A DNA stretch of 64,000 bases. Origin: Puccinellia tenuiflora. Lineage: Eukaryota > Streptophyta > Magnoliopsida > Poales > Poaceae. Each line of letters starts with the position of its first letter. Position 1 is the first letter of the stretch. Shown here one piece after another: positions 1 to 10,194 of this stretch. The translations under genes and the position numbers were made by a program. The notes below the pieces were generated by a model. It saw nothing but the letters and a program-made list of their open reading frames with translations, had not been told where the DNA came from and did no database searches. The stretch lies in the NCBI GenBank assembly GCA_012064385.1, contig QRDG01002512.1, positions 40,214-104,213 of the forward strand, given 5' to 3'.

Positions 1-1109
1 GGGGGGGGGGAGGGGGAGGGCTGAAGTGATACGTATATAAGGATGGGAAAATGCGTGGATGGAAAAAAACTGACGAGGTTGTACTTAGTGGGTGAAAGCA
101 TGCGATATATATAAGGAGGGAAAATATGTGGTTGGGAACAAGTTTATGAGGTTGTACTTCGTCGATGAAAATAATTATATCAGTTTGTAAAGGGATGATA
201 TAGAGAAATCCATGGAAGACAGAGATAGAGTATTGACAAAATATTCAAACACGGTTCGTAGCGAACTATGATATATGGTATGTAATAAAACAGTGAGCAG
301 CGCCACAATCCATTATAACTTTGTCAGTCTAGCCCACATGAAGCAAACTGATCCAGCAAATTCTAAACTAATGGGATATTTGACCAGAAGTTAGTGTTTT
401 GTATTAACAATGACCGGGGCAAAACACTATCTCCAAGACGCGCCACCCTGCTCAGAAAGTAGAAAAAAGGTAACTAAATATTAGCCTAATAAGTCACATG
501 TGCCAACAAACAATTTCAATGTGATATGTGCCCTGTATATATTTTCTCATCCACTCTCTCATCTTTTGATTCAATTTTCGAAATATTTGAATTTGATTGG
601 AGCGCAACTTTATAATCCAAGTCTATATGCCATGATATTTTAGAAACTTAGACAAATTTAATATGAAGCTTAAAAAATTAAGGAAAAAACAACAAATGTA
701 CTAGTATTAGGTACAAAAAAATACCGTTGTATTGTAAAGTATGATCATTTGTGGCTTGAGCATAAATGAAAAATGGTTGCCATTCAAAAAGGTGCATTAC
801 AAGTGATGTTCAACTGGTGACATAATTTCGATTACGTACTTTCCACACATGTAGCAACGGGCAGCTGTAGCAAACGGTTAATATTTATTATAATCGGCCA
901 TAAACACCCCTCCTTATAAGGATAAACTCACGTTTTCCATAAAATTTGCCTCTGTTGATGCGAGGGAACTTGTCATCCATTTTTCTCCTCCCGCCATAAT
1001 GACCTTGCCGCCGAGACTCGCCTGTAGTCTTCCGATACCACCTAGAGTGGCTCTGCCAGCCTTCACTCACCTATACTCTCCTGGCGAGCCCACAAAGTCT
1101 CTTGGAGCT
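1..1109. other. Unclassified AT-rich flank left of element A
   Basis: No gene, LTR end, primer site or terminal inverted repeat is recognisable here. The first 20 bases are almost pure G with two A, which could be a genuine homopurine run or a sequence-quality problem. Short open frames exist (for example minus strand 1070-888) but none resembles a known family. The segment ends where element A begins; GAGCT at 1105-1109 would be the left copy of A's target duplication, but the right copy is not in the window. Confidence 0.5.
33..172 (+). repeat. Diverged tandem duplication, period about 74 bp
   Basis: Two adjacent units (about 33-105 and 106-172) share the same order of words: TATATAAGGA, GGGAAAAT, a GTGG-like stretch, GAGGTTGTACTT and a GATGAAA/GGTGAAA ending. 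They differ at many positions and in a few indels. No coding meaning or known repeat family is apparent. Confidence 0.55.
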
Positions 1110-2628
1110 TGATACGTCCATTTTGCATCACTATTTTATATCATAATTTACTAATATTCATTGATATATTTTGTGTTTAGAAGTGATACTTATGTTATTT
1201 TACCTATTTTGCATGTTTCATGATCATTGGAGAATTATTCACCGGAGGCTGAATTCTGCTGGAAAAAGGACCGTCAAGATACCATATTTCTGAAGATCAA
1301 CGGAGTCCGGAGCAAATACAGAAGACCTTATATTTGCAAATAAAGGCGTGAGCCAAAAGGGGAGCCGGAGGAGGGTTGCCAGTGGCCCACACCATGTGGT
1401 GGCGCGGCACCCCCCTGGCCGGCGCCACCAGGTGGTGTGGAGGCCCTGGCCCACCAACAGGCCTCCCCCTTCGCATACTTGTTCACCCCAAAAACCTAAG
1501 ACGGGGGAGGAGTCATAGAGAGGTATTCCGCCGCCGCCACGAGGCGGAAACCAGAGAGAGAGAAAAAGCTCTCCGGCAGGGAGAAATCTACCGGGGGAAT
1601 TCCCTCCCGGAGGGGGAAGATCGTCGCCATCGTCATCGTCATCGAGCTAGGCTTCATCGGGATCATCATCATCATCATCATATCCACCACTGAGCACCAT
1701 CATCCCCATCACGCCACTCCGTTCCGCTGTAACATCTTGGGTAGAATCTTGTCTAGTTCATAGGGGAAGCTTTCCCGGTGTTGATTACCCCTTGTGATTG
1801 ATGCTATTGAGTGAAACCATTGAATTAAGGTTTATGTCCAGATTGTTATTCATCATTATATCACCTCTGATCATGATCCATATGATGTCTTGTGAGTAGT
1901 TCGTTTAGTTCTTGAGGACATGGGAGAAGTCTAGATGTTAGTAGTGAACTATGTTGAGTAATATTTATTGGTTTGATACTTAAGTTGTGGTGTTATTCTT
2001 CTAGTGGTGTCATGTGAACGTCGACTACATGACACTTCACCTTTTAAGGGCCTAGGGGAATGCATTGTGTATTTGGTTTACTAATTGTGGGGTTGCCGGA
2101 GTGACAGCAACCTGAACCCCCTTTGGTACATCATTGCACAAGGGATAGCAGGATCTCAGAGTGTAAGGCTGTGGTTAGATTTATCTTAATTACTTTCTTG
2201 TATTTGCGGTATGCTTATGAGAGGTATAATCACAAGTATGTATTAGTCCTAGGAAGGGCGGTGCATTAGCATAGGTTCACCCACACAACACTTATCGAAA
2301 CAATGAAGATTAATCAGCTATAGGAAGCGAAAGCACTTGACTAAATTCCCGTGTGTCCTCAAGAACGTTTGGTCATCATAAGTAGAACCACCGGCTTGTC
2401 CTTTGCTCTAAAAAGGATTGGGCCACTTGCTGCAATTATTATTACCGCATTTTATTTACTCGTATTTTATTATTCTGCATTATCAAAAACCACTAAAAAC
2501 CTGTCTGTGAGCATTTACAGTGAATCCTTGATTGAAACCACTTGTCAACACCTTCTGCTCCTCGTTGGGTTCGACACTCTTATTTATCGAAAATACTACG
2601 ATACACCCCCTATACTTGTGGGTCATCA
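1110..2628 (+). repeat. 5' LTR of element A
   Basis: The LTR starts TGATACGTCCATTTTGC and ends CTATACTTGTGGGTCATCA, giving the usual TG...CA ends, 1519 bp long. The primer site follows 11 bases later, which fixes the right boundary. It contains a GC-rich centre (about 1360-1640) and a short CAT trinucleotide run (about 1662-1681). No 3' LTR partner is present in the window, so the left edge rests on motif recognition and on the change in sequence character. Confidence 0.82.
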
Positions 2629-2639
2629 AGACTATTTTC

Positions 2640-2657
2640 TGGCGCCGTTGCCGGGGA
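2640..2657 (+). other. Primer binding site of A (tRNA-Asp)
   Basis: TGGCGCCGTTGCCGGGGA is complementary to the 3' end of plant tRNA-Asp(GTC) including CCA. It lies 11 bases after the LTR, in the usual Athila-type context of an ATTTTC run before TGG. Confidence 0.9.
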
Positions 2658-2743
2658 GTGAAGCGCTATTGGTAAGTGGAATTGGTAAGGGAAGCTTTTA
2701 TTGTAAGTGCTGTTTTTATTTCTGTCTGCTATTTTATTTCATT

Positions 2744-4351
2744 ATGGAGAGGCTATCTATTGATTACCTCTTTAAAAAGTCTACTACTACTGCTATTGAA
2801 ATTGATGAGGCGCCAGATGAGGAGGTAACCCCATATAAGATACCTATTAAAATTGCTGAGCGTGTAATGGATAATCGCTATGATGGAACTGCCCGCCCTG
2901 GAGATCATTTGTTATATTTACATGAATTATGCGGGTTGTTTAAGTGTGCAGGTATTACAATGGGAAAGGTGAAGAAGAAATTATTTTCTCTGTCATTGTC
3001 TGGGAGAGCTGCACATTGGTATAAACTGCTGCAGAATAGTCGGTCTCTTACTTGGGAAGAAATTGTGCCTCTATTCTATTTTAAATTCTATCCTCCAAGT
3101 GAAATCCACAAGGATCGGAATCTTATATATAATTTTTGGCCTCATGATGGAGAGAGTATTGCCCAAGCGTGGGGGAGATTGAAGTCATTATTGCTCAAAT
3201 GCCCTGTTCATGGACTTCCAGGTAATATTATTATTGATAATTTCTATGCAAGGCTTTCTTTTCAGGATAAAACCTTGTTGGATACTGCTTGTGCCTGGTC
3301 ATTTTCAAGCAATAAAGAAGAGTTTAAATGGGAACTTCTTGATCGCATTGAAGAGAATGCTGAAGGATGGGAAAGCGACAAAGGTAGAGAGTCAGGTATA
3401 AAATATGATTACGAATGCATTAAAACTTTTATGGATACTGATAATTTTCAAGATATGAGTAATGCTTATGGTCTTGACTCTCAAGTTGTTGTGAACTTTT
3501 ACAAAGCCTTTGCCTCCTATTTCGAATTGCCTAAAAAGAATTTTGATAAGTATCATGAACCTTATAAGGATAAAGCTAAATTGCCTATTGGTAGGACTGT
3601 TGAGGTTAATACTGTTGATCACATTTTGCCTGAAGCTTATATTGAAAAAATTCCCTTTCCTGCTAAAGTGAGGGAGTACTCTGTCATAACTAGTGTGGTT
3701 AATAAAAGTGCAAAGAAACCGACAGAACCTGATGAGCAAATAACTATTAAACCTGCTGTAGGAATAATTAAAGACCTTGTAACTGAAAGTGTAGAAGATG
3801 GGCACATCATTTTCTGTGAAGAAGCTTCTTATATTGTTTCACATCCTAATAAAGCTAGGAAAAATAGTGTCCCTGTGCTTTCTGTTAGAATAGGTGATCA
3901 TTGCTATTATGGTTTATGTGATATTGGTGCAAGTTCTAGTGCTATTCCTTATGAGCTCTACAGGGAGATTATGCATGAAATTGGTTCTTGTGAGCTTGAA
4001 GAAATTGATGTGGTTATTCAGCTTGCTAATAGAGAAACTATCTCTCCAATTGGAATTGTTAGAGATGTTGAAGTCCTCTGTGGTAAGGTTAAATATCCTA
4101 CTGACTTTTTAGTACTTGGTTCTGCTGCTAGTAAAACTTGTCCTATTATATTTGGTAGACCTTTCTTGAACACTTGTGGTGCTATTATAGATTGTAAGAA
4201 AGAAAAGATCTTTACTAAATTCGCTGGTGAATCTTATGAGTTCAACTTTTCTAAATTTACTAAAGTCCCTTATGAACCTGAATTACCTAATGAAGACTTT
4301 AGAGTTGAAAAGCTTGCATATATTACACTTGCTCCTAATGATCCTTTGTAG
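2744..4351 (+). CDS. Gag-protease polyprotein of element A
   Basis: The product would form the capsid shell and mature it in the cytoplasm. I place the start at ATG 2744 (MERLSIDY), after the LTR and primer site; the same frame is open further upstream through the LTR but that part is not gag. Residues about 50-210 look like a Retrotrans_gag domain, with the typical GRAAHWYKLL and AQAWGRLKSLLLKCPVHGLP stretches. No CCHC zinc knuckle is seen. The retropepsin active site is CDIGASSS with the catalytic Asp near residue 393, followed by an IIFGRPFLNT flap-side motif. The frame ends at TAG 4349-4351, but RT-like sequence continues in the same frame. The stop is either a mutation or, less likely, a readthrough point, because protease and RT are normally in one frame in this group. 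Confidence 0.85.
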   Translation: MERLSIDYLFKKSTTTAIEIDEAPDEEVTPYKIPIKIAERVMDNRYDGTARPGDHLLYLHELCGLFKCAGITMGKVKKKLFSLSLSGRAAHWYKLLQNSRSLTWEEIVPLFYFKFYPPSEIHKDRNLIYNFWPHDGESIAQAWGRLKSLLLKCPVHGLPGNIIIDNFYARLSFQDKTLLDTACAWSFSSNKEEFKWELLDRIEENAEGWESDKGRESGIKYDYECIKTFMDTDNFQDMSNAYGLDSQVVVNFYKAFASYFELPKKNFDKYHEPYKDKAKLPIGRTVEVNTVDHILPEAYIEKIPFPAKVREYSVITSVVNKSAKKPTEPDEQITIKPAVGIIKDLVTESVEDGHIIFCEEASYIVSHPNKARKNSVPVLSVRIGDHCYYGLCDIGASSSAIPYELYREIMHEIGSCELEEIDVVIQLANRETISPIGIVRDVEVLCGKVKYPTDFLVLGSAASKTCPIIFGRPFLNTCGAIIDCKKEKIFTKFAGESYEFNFSKFTKVPYEPELPNEDFRVEKLAYITLAPNDPL

Positions 4352-6278
4352 CAACATTTGGAGGATCATGAAAGCGAGGTCTTTAGGGAAGAGAGGAATG
4401 AGCTTGAAGAAGTTTTTCTTCGGCAACCCATTCTCAAGCATGATTTACCAGTTGAAGATTTGGGCACCACACCACCACCAAAAGAAGAGCCGGTTTTTGA
4501 TTTAAAACCTTTGCCTGATAATCTTAAATATGTTTACATTGATGATAAGAAAACATATCCTGTTATTATTAGTTCTAAGCTTTCAGATATTGAAGAAAAA
4601 AGATTACTGGAAGTGCTAAGGAAACACCGAGGAGCTATTGGATACACTCTTGATGATCTAAAGGGGATTTCTCCCACTATTTGCCAACACGCCATTAACA
4701 TGGAAGAAGACGCAAAGCCAGTTGTTGAACATCAACACCGTCTAATTCCTAAGATGAAGGAAGTGGTAAGAAATGAGTTATTAAAACTCCTTGAAGCTGG
4801 CATTATATATCCTATTGCTGATAGTAAATGGGTAAGCCCTGTGCATTGTGTTCCTAAGAAAGGAGGCATTACTGTTGTGCCTAATGATAATGATGAGCTT
4901 ATTCCTCAAAGAGTGATTGTAGGATATAGGATGTGCATTGATTTTAGAAAGGTCAATAAAGTTACTAAGAAAGATCATTACCCTTTACCTTTTATTGATC
5001 AAATGCTAGAAAGGTTATCTAAGAATACTCATTTTTGTTTTCTTGATGGTTATTCTGGATTTTCTCAAATTGCTGTTAGAGCTAAGGATCAAGAGAAAAC
5101 TACTTTCACTTGTGCTTATGGAACTTATGCTTATAGGCGTATGCCTTTTGGTTTATGTAATGCTCCTGCTACTTTTCAAAGATGCATGTCTGCTATTTTT
5201 CATGGTTTTTTGTGAATGGATTGTAGAAGTGTTCATGGATGATTTTTCTGTCTATGGGAATTCTTTTGACAACTGTCTGCGAAATGTTGATAAAGTTTTG
5301 CAGAGATGTGAGGAAACTAACCTTGTTCTTAATTGGGAGAAATGCCACTTTATGGTTAATGAAGGAATTGTCTTGGGACATAAAATTTCTGAGAAAGGAA
5401 TTGAAGTTGATAGAGCTAAAGTGGAAGCAATTGAGAAAATGCCCTATCCCAGAGATGTTAAAGGTATTCGTAGTATTCTTGGTCATGCTGGTTTCTACAG
5501 AAGGTTTATTAAAGATTTCTCTAAAATTTCAAAGCCTCTTACCAATCTTCTTCAAAAAGACGTACCTTTTGTTTTTGATGACGATTGTAAGGAAGCTTTT
5601 GAAACTTTGAAAAATGCTTTAACTACTGCTCCTGTTGTTGAACCACCTGACTGGAATTTGCCTTTTAAAATTATGTGTGATGCAAGTGATTTTGCTGTAG
5701 GCGCTGTTCTTGGACAGCGAGTAGATAAGAAGTTGAATGTTATTCATTATGCTAGTAAGACTCTTGATGCTGCTCAAAGGAATTATGCTACTACTGAGAA
5801 AGAGTTTCTAGCTGTAGTTTTTGCCTGTGATAAGTTTAGGCCCTATATTGTTGATTCAAAGGTCATTATTCATACTGATCATGCTGCTATTAAGTACCTT
5901 ATGGAAAAGAAAGATGCTAAGCCTAGGCTTATTAGACGGGTGCTGCTTTTGCAAGAATTTGATTTGCATATTGTAGATAGGAAAGGTGCTGAAAATCCTG
6001 TTGCTGACAATTTGTCTAGATTGGAAAACATTGCTTATGATCCTATACCTGTTAATGATAGTTTTCCCAATGAACAATTGGCTGCAATAAAGGTGAGTTC
6101 GCGAGATAGTCCTTGGTATGCTGATTATACTAACTTTATTGTTTCCAAATACTTGCCTCCAACCTTTTCAGCTCAGCAAAGAAGGAAATTCTTTTATGAT
6201 TTGAGGTATTATTTTTGGGATGACCCACATTTATATAAAGAAGGAGTGGATGGTGTTATGCGAAGATGTGTTCCATAA
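4352..6278 (+). pseudogene. Reverse transcriptase-RNase H of element A (broken)
   Basis: RT copies the element RNA and RNase H removes the template. RT begins in the frame after the TAG at 4349; recognisable blocks are the AGIIYPI and SKWVSPVHCVPKKGG region, YRMCIDFRKVN, HYPLPFIDQ, FLDGYSGF, and RMPFGLCNAPATFQRCM. At 5206-5211 a run of six T shifts the frame and gives TGA at 5213. In the next frame the catalytic FMDD box is at 5232-5243, followed by the LGH and GFYRRFI thumb. RNase H shows an Asp in CDASD, a Glu in ATTEKEF, an Asp in HTDHAA and a final Asp in NPVADNLSR, so its catalytic residues are intact. The frame stops at TAA 6276-6278 before integrase. Family members would read through all three sites, so this copy is non-functional. 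Confidence 0.9.
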
Positions 6279-6797
6279 TATGAGCAACAAGAAATATTGC
6301 GAAAATGTCATAGTAGTGCTTATGGAGGACATCATGCTGGAGATAGAACTGCACAGAAAGTTCTACAATCAGGTTTTTATTGGCCATCTCTCTTTAAAGA
6401 TGCAAGAAGGTTTATTTTATCCTGTGATGAATGTCAAAGAGTTGGTAATATTTCTAGACGCAATGAAATGCCTATGAATTATTCTCTTGTTATTGAACCA
6501 TTTGATTGTTGGGGATTTGACTTTATGGGTCCTTTCCCTTCTTCAGAAGGTAACACTCATATACTTGTAGCTGTTGATTATGTCACTAAATGGGTAGAAG
6601 CTATACCAACTAAAAGTGCTGATAGTCAAACCTCTTTGAAAATGCTTCTGGATGTTATCATTCCTAGGTTTGGTGTGCCTAGATATCTTATGACTGATGG
6701 AGGTTCTCATTTTATACATGGTGGTTTTAGAAAGACCCTTGCTAAGTATGGTATTAATCATAGAATTGCTTCAGCTTATCATCCCCAAACCAGTGGG
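6279..6797 (+). pseudogene. Integrase of element A (truncated)
   Basis: Integrase inserts the cDNA into the chromosome. The zinc-binding HHCC domain is present (His residues in the CHSSAYGGHHAGD stretch, Cys pair in SCDECQRVG). In the catalytic core the first Asp is in FDFMGPF and the second in MTDGGSHF. The third acidic residue would follow the YHPQTSG box, but the sequence is cut there by the LTR of element B at 6798. The DDE triad is therefore incomplete. The reading frame is the same as the RNase H frame, separated from it only by the TAA at 6276. Confidence 0.88.
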
Positions 6798-8335
6798 TGA
6801 TACGTCTCCGACGTATCTATAATTTCTTATGATCCATGCTTGTTTTCATACCATTTGCTGCATGTTTTGTTTACATCTTATAGCATTTTTATGCATTTTT
6901 GGAACTAACATATTAACAAGATGCTCTAGTGCCAGTTCCTGTTTTCTGCTGTTTTTCCGTTTCAGAAAAGTACTTAAGGAAATATTCTCGGAATCGGACG
7001 GGACAAAAACCCAGGATCTTATAATTTCGTCACGCACACGGAGTCCAAAGGGGAGCCGAAGACGCACCAGAGGGCGACCACACCCTAGGGTGGCGCGGCC
7101 CACCTGTCTGCCGCGCCACCAGGTGGTGTGGCCCCCTCGGGCCTCCACCGACGCCGCCCTTTCGCCTATATAATCCCCCCGACGAGAAAACCCTAAGTAC
7201 CCGATCAAAATTCCAGAAAAACATCCGTCGCCGCCGCCGTCGTCAACCCTAGTTCGGGAGGGTTCTGAAGCTCTCCCCGGCACCCTGCCGGAGAGGGGAA
7301 TCATCGCCGGAGGGCTCTACACCACCATGCCCGCCTCCGGACAGATGAGTGAGTAGTTCATCCTTGGACTACGGGTCCATGCAGTAGCTAGATGGTAGTC
7401 TTCTCCAATTGTGCTATCATGTTTAGATCTTGTGAGCTGCCTATCATGATCAAGATCATCTTATTGTAATGCTACATGTTGTGTTTGCTGGGATACGATG
7501 AATAGAGAAGTACCTTGTGATGTTGATTATTGATATTATCATGTCTATGGTATTTGTGATCTTGCATGCTTTCCGGTACTTGTAATTGCCTTGATCAAGT
7601 AGTTGCTTGTATCTCCAAGAGGGAGTATTTATGCTAGATAGTGGGTTCGGTCCCTGTGTGCCTTGGCTTGAGTGACAGAAACATATAAGGACGGGGGAGT
7701 GCCGTTGCTACTAGGGAGTAAACTTTATGCACAGTTCTTCATGCAATTGTCTGTTGCTTGCAACTTAATACTGGAGAGATTTTACGGTATGTTATCTCAA
7801 AGGTGAACTATTTAGGCATAGGTGTATGCTTGGAACAGCTATCTATGTATTTTGTCGTAATGCCCAAAGCATCTCATATAGACATCATCATCATATTCAT
7901 CATCTGTATTATGCAATGTTCATGCATTGTCATGCATTCTCTATTCTTTTACATCTGCAATTAAATCAACTACTCTACTGCTTTCATTTACTGCAAACAA
8001 GCTTCCTTCCACACATACATTTAATCCTTTGTATTCAGCAAGGCCGGTGAGATTGACAACCTCACTGCTTCGTTGGGGCAAAGTAGTTTGATTGTGTTCT
8101 GCAGGTTCCACTGTCTCCCCTGCAACAGCTCTTTTTCTGGCACCGTTGCTGTCAACACGCCAAGCACATTTTCTGGCGCTGTTGCAGTTGTGGACAACCT
8201 TCTGAAGCATTCCTCACTCCTACTGGTTCGATAAGCTTGGTTTATAACTGAGGGAAAACTTGCTGCTGTGCTCCTCAAACCTTCCTCTTGGGGTGCCCAA
8301 CGAAGCGTGATTGATTAACACCTCTCGCGCTATCA
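6798..8335 (+). repeat. 5' LTR of element B
   Basis: The LTR has TG...CA ends, starts TGATACGTCTCCGACG and ends CTCTCGCGCTATCA, 1538 bp. A TATA-like TATATAA sits at 7167-7173, followed by a GC-rich leader. Compared with the 3' LTR it lacks about 88 bp after a TCTATTCT word (near 7938) that flanks the extra segment there on both sides. It has about 9 extra bases in a nearby CAT-rich stretch. Confidence 0.92.
7167..7173 (+). promoter_or_regulatory. Putative TATA box, 5' LTR of B
   Basis: TATATAATCCCCCC lies downstream of a GC-rich block and upstream of a C/G-rich leader. It is repeated at the same place in the 3' LTR (14112-14118). Confidence 0.6.
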
Positions 8336-8346
8336 AGCTCTTTTTC

Positions 8347-8364
8347 TGGTGCCGTTGCCGGGGA
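8347..8364 (+). other. Primer binding site of B (tRNA-Asp type, one mismatch)
   Basis: TGGTGCCGTTGCCGGGGA begins 12 bases after the LTR end and differs from the tRNA-Asp complement at one base. A second near-copy with two mismatches is at 8435-8452 in the same leader. Confidence 0.8.
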
Positions 8365-8670
8365 GTTAAGAGTGCTCAGTAAGAAGCTTCTCGAAGTACC
8401 AAAATTCTCACTCCTCCGTCAACAACTCTTTTTCTGGTGTCGTTGCCGGGGAGTAGAGAAGCTTCTGCAAGGGGAGTCTCTCAGTTCCAATCTCTTTACT
8501 TTGTTTTAGTCTTGCTTATTATTATTGCTTTGTCTTGTTTTGCTTTCTTATATCAAAAACACAAAAAAATAGTGTAGAATTTATCTTGTTGCTTTCCTAT
8601 ATCAAAAACCCAAAAAAATTAGTTACTTGTTTAATCTTGTTCAATTCGGTTTACCTTGTTTTTATCAAAA

Positions 8671-10194
8671 ATGAGTACTGCTGAAAACACTAAGTTGTGT
8701 GACTTCACTAGTACTAATAATGATGATTTCATATGTACTCCTATTGCTCCACCTGCTGCTAAGACAGATTTTTATGAGATCAAACCTGCTTTGTTAAATC
8801 TTGTTAGGAAAGAGCAATTTTCTGGTGCTAGTATTGATGATGCTGCTGCTCACCTTAATAATTTTGTTGAACTTTGTGAGATGCAAAAGTATAAGGATAT
8901 GGATGGAGATATTATAAAACTGAAATTGTTTCCTTTCTCTTTGAGAGGGAGAGCTAAAGAATGGTTGTTATCTTTGCCTAGAAATAGTATTAATTCATGG
9001 ACTAAATGCAAAGATGCTTTCATTGGAAAATATTATCCTCCTGCTAAAATTATATCTTTGAGAAGTAGCATCATGAACTTTAAACAAATGGATAATGAAC
9101 ATGTTGCTCAAGCTTGGGAAAGAATGAAATCTTTGATAAAGAATTGTCCCACCCATGGACTGACTGCTTGGATGATCATCCAAACCTTTTATGCAGGACT
9201 GAATTTTTCTTCAAGAAACCTATTGGATTCAGCTGCTGGAGGAACCTTTATGTCCATCACTTTGGGTGCAGCAACAAAGCTTCTTGATGATATGATGGTA
9301 AACTACTCTGAATGGCACACTGAAAGGGCTCCACAAGGTAAGAAGGTAAATTCTGTTGAAGAAACCTCTTCCTTGAGTGAAAAGATTGATGTGATTATGT
9401 CTATGCTAGTTAATGGTAAATCTTTTGTTGATCCAAATAATGTTCCCTTAGCTTCTTTGGTTGCCCAAGAAGAGCATGCTGGTGTGAACTTCATTAAAAA
9501 TAACAATTTCAACAACAATGCCTATAGGAACAATTTTGGTAACAACAATTATAAGCCATATCCTCCTAATAACAATTATGGTTATGGTAACTCTTATGGT
9601 AATTCTTATGGGAAGCCTAGATTGCCTAGTGAGGAAAGATTGTTAGAAGTTGAAAGGACCACTAAAGACTATATGCAAGCACAATATAAACAAAACCAAT
9701 TGTTTACTAAAACTATGAATGAACAATCTGCTTTGCTAAAAAACATAGGTCATCAACTTGAGAATTTAAACAAGGAAATTTTTGGTTTGCAAACTAAAAT
9801 TTCAAATGCTGAAGACCGTATTTCATCCATGTCTGAATCACAAGCTTCTTTAATCAATAAAATGGCGGCTAAACCTGAAGTTATTGAACATAACATTTTT
9901 GCTACAGCTAATGCCATCCAAGTTAGAATTGATGACAATGTTAGAATATTGGCTAAACTACATGCTAGGTGGGAAAGAGAAAGAGAAGCCACTAAAAAGA
10001 ACAATATGGTTAAAGTTTACACCATCACCACCACTAGTAATGTTCAGGTTTCACATGATAACAAGTCTATTAATGATAATGGTAAAGTTAACAATGTTGT
10101 CAATGTTTCCACTTCTCATGAAAAACGCTTAAAACTGCCAAAAGATACCAAAACTGCTAGTGATAAAGGAGCTGAAATTTTTCGAACTATGTGA
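8671..10194 (+). CDS. Gag of element B
   Basis: The capsid protein is 507 residues from ATG 8671 (MSTAENTKL). Residues about 40-190 form a Retrotrans_gag-like domain, with LRGRAKEWLLSLP, FIGKYYPPAKI, AQAWERMKSLIKNCPTHGL and FYAGLNFSSRNLLDSAAGG. Residues about 273-315 are extremely rich in Asn, Tyr and Gly and should be disordered. A predicted coiled coil follows (about 322-400). No CCHC knuckle is seen. The frame ends at TGA 10192-10194, and the protease continues in the same frame after it. A Trp codon there would restore one gag-protease frame, so the TGA is either a point mutation or a regulated stop. Apart from this stop the frame is intact over 1.5 kb, which suggests a fairly young or selected gag. 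Confidence 0.88.
   Translation: MSTAENTKLCDFTSTNNDDFICTPIAPPAAKTDFYEIKPALLNLVRKEQFSGASIDDAAAHLNNFVELCEMQKYKDMDGDIIKLKLFPFSLRGRAKEWLLSLPRNSINSWTKCKDAFIGKYYPPAKIISLRSSIMNFKQMDNEHVAQAWERMKSLIKNCPTHGLTAWMIIQTFYAGLNFSSRNLLDSAAGGTFMSITLGAATKLLDDMMVNYSEWHTERAPQGKKVNSVEETSSLSEKIDVIMSMLVNGKSFVDPNNVPLASLVAQEEHAGVNFIKNNNFNNNAYRNNFGNNNYKPYPPNNNYGYGNSYGNSYGKPRLPSEERLLEVERTTKDYMQAQYKQNQLFTKTMNEQSALLKNIGHQLENLNKEIFGLQTKISNAEDRISSMSESQASLINKMAAKPEVIEHNIFATANAIQVRIDDNVRILAKLHARWEREREATKKNNMVKVYTITTTSNVQVSHDNKSINDNGKVNNVVNVSTSHEKRLKLPKDTKTASDKGAEIFRTM

Larger units (their letters stand above)
1110..6797 (+). mobile_element. Element A: truncated Athila-like Gypsy LTR retrotransposon
   Basis: The visible order is 5' LTR, tRNA-Asp primer site, gag, retropepsin, reverse transcriptase, RNase H and integrase, the Gypsy (Metaviridae) order. 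The primer site and protein style match the Athila group of grasses. The element stops in the integrase core after the YHPQTSG box, exactly where element B's LTR begins. The rest of integrase, the 3' untranslated region and the 3' LTR are not found in the window. Coding capacity is broken by an amber stop (4349), a frameshift in a T run (5206-5211) and an ochre stop (6276), so the copy is dead. It is the only pol-bearing element in the window. Confidence 0.9.

Noticed and set aside
888..1070. Minus-strand frame of 60 residues next to a GTGAGT word, possible host exon end
   Set aside because: No recognisable domain, very short, and the sequence beyond it is cut by element A; nothing supports splicing.
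1376..1693. Frame with a His run in the A LTR
   Set aside because: It lies inside the LTR, and the His codons come from a CAT trinucleotide run; no protein family.
7941..8278. Minus-strand frames of 85-89 residues, repeated at 14971-15308
   Set aside because: They are antisense to the LTR of B and repeat only because the LTR repeats.
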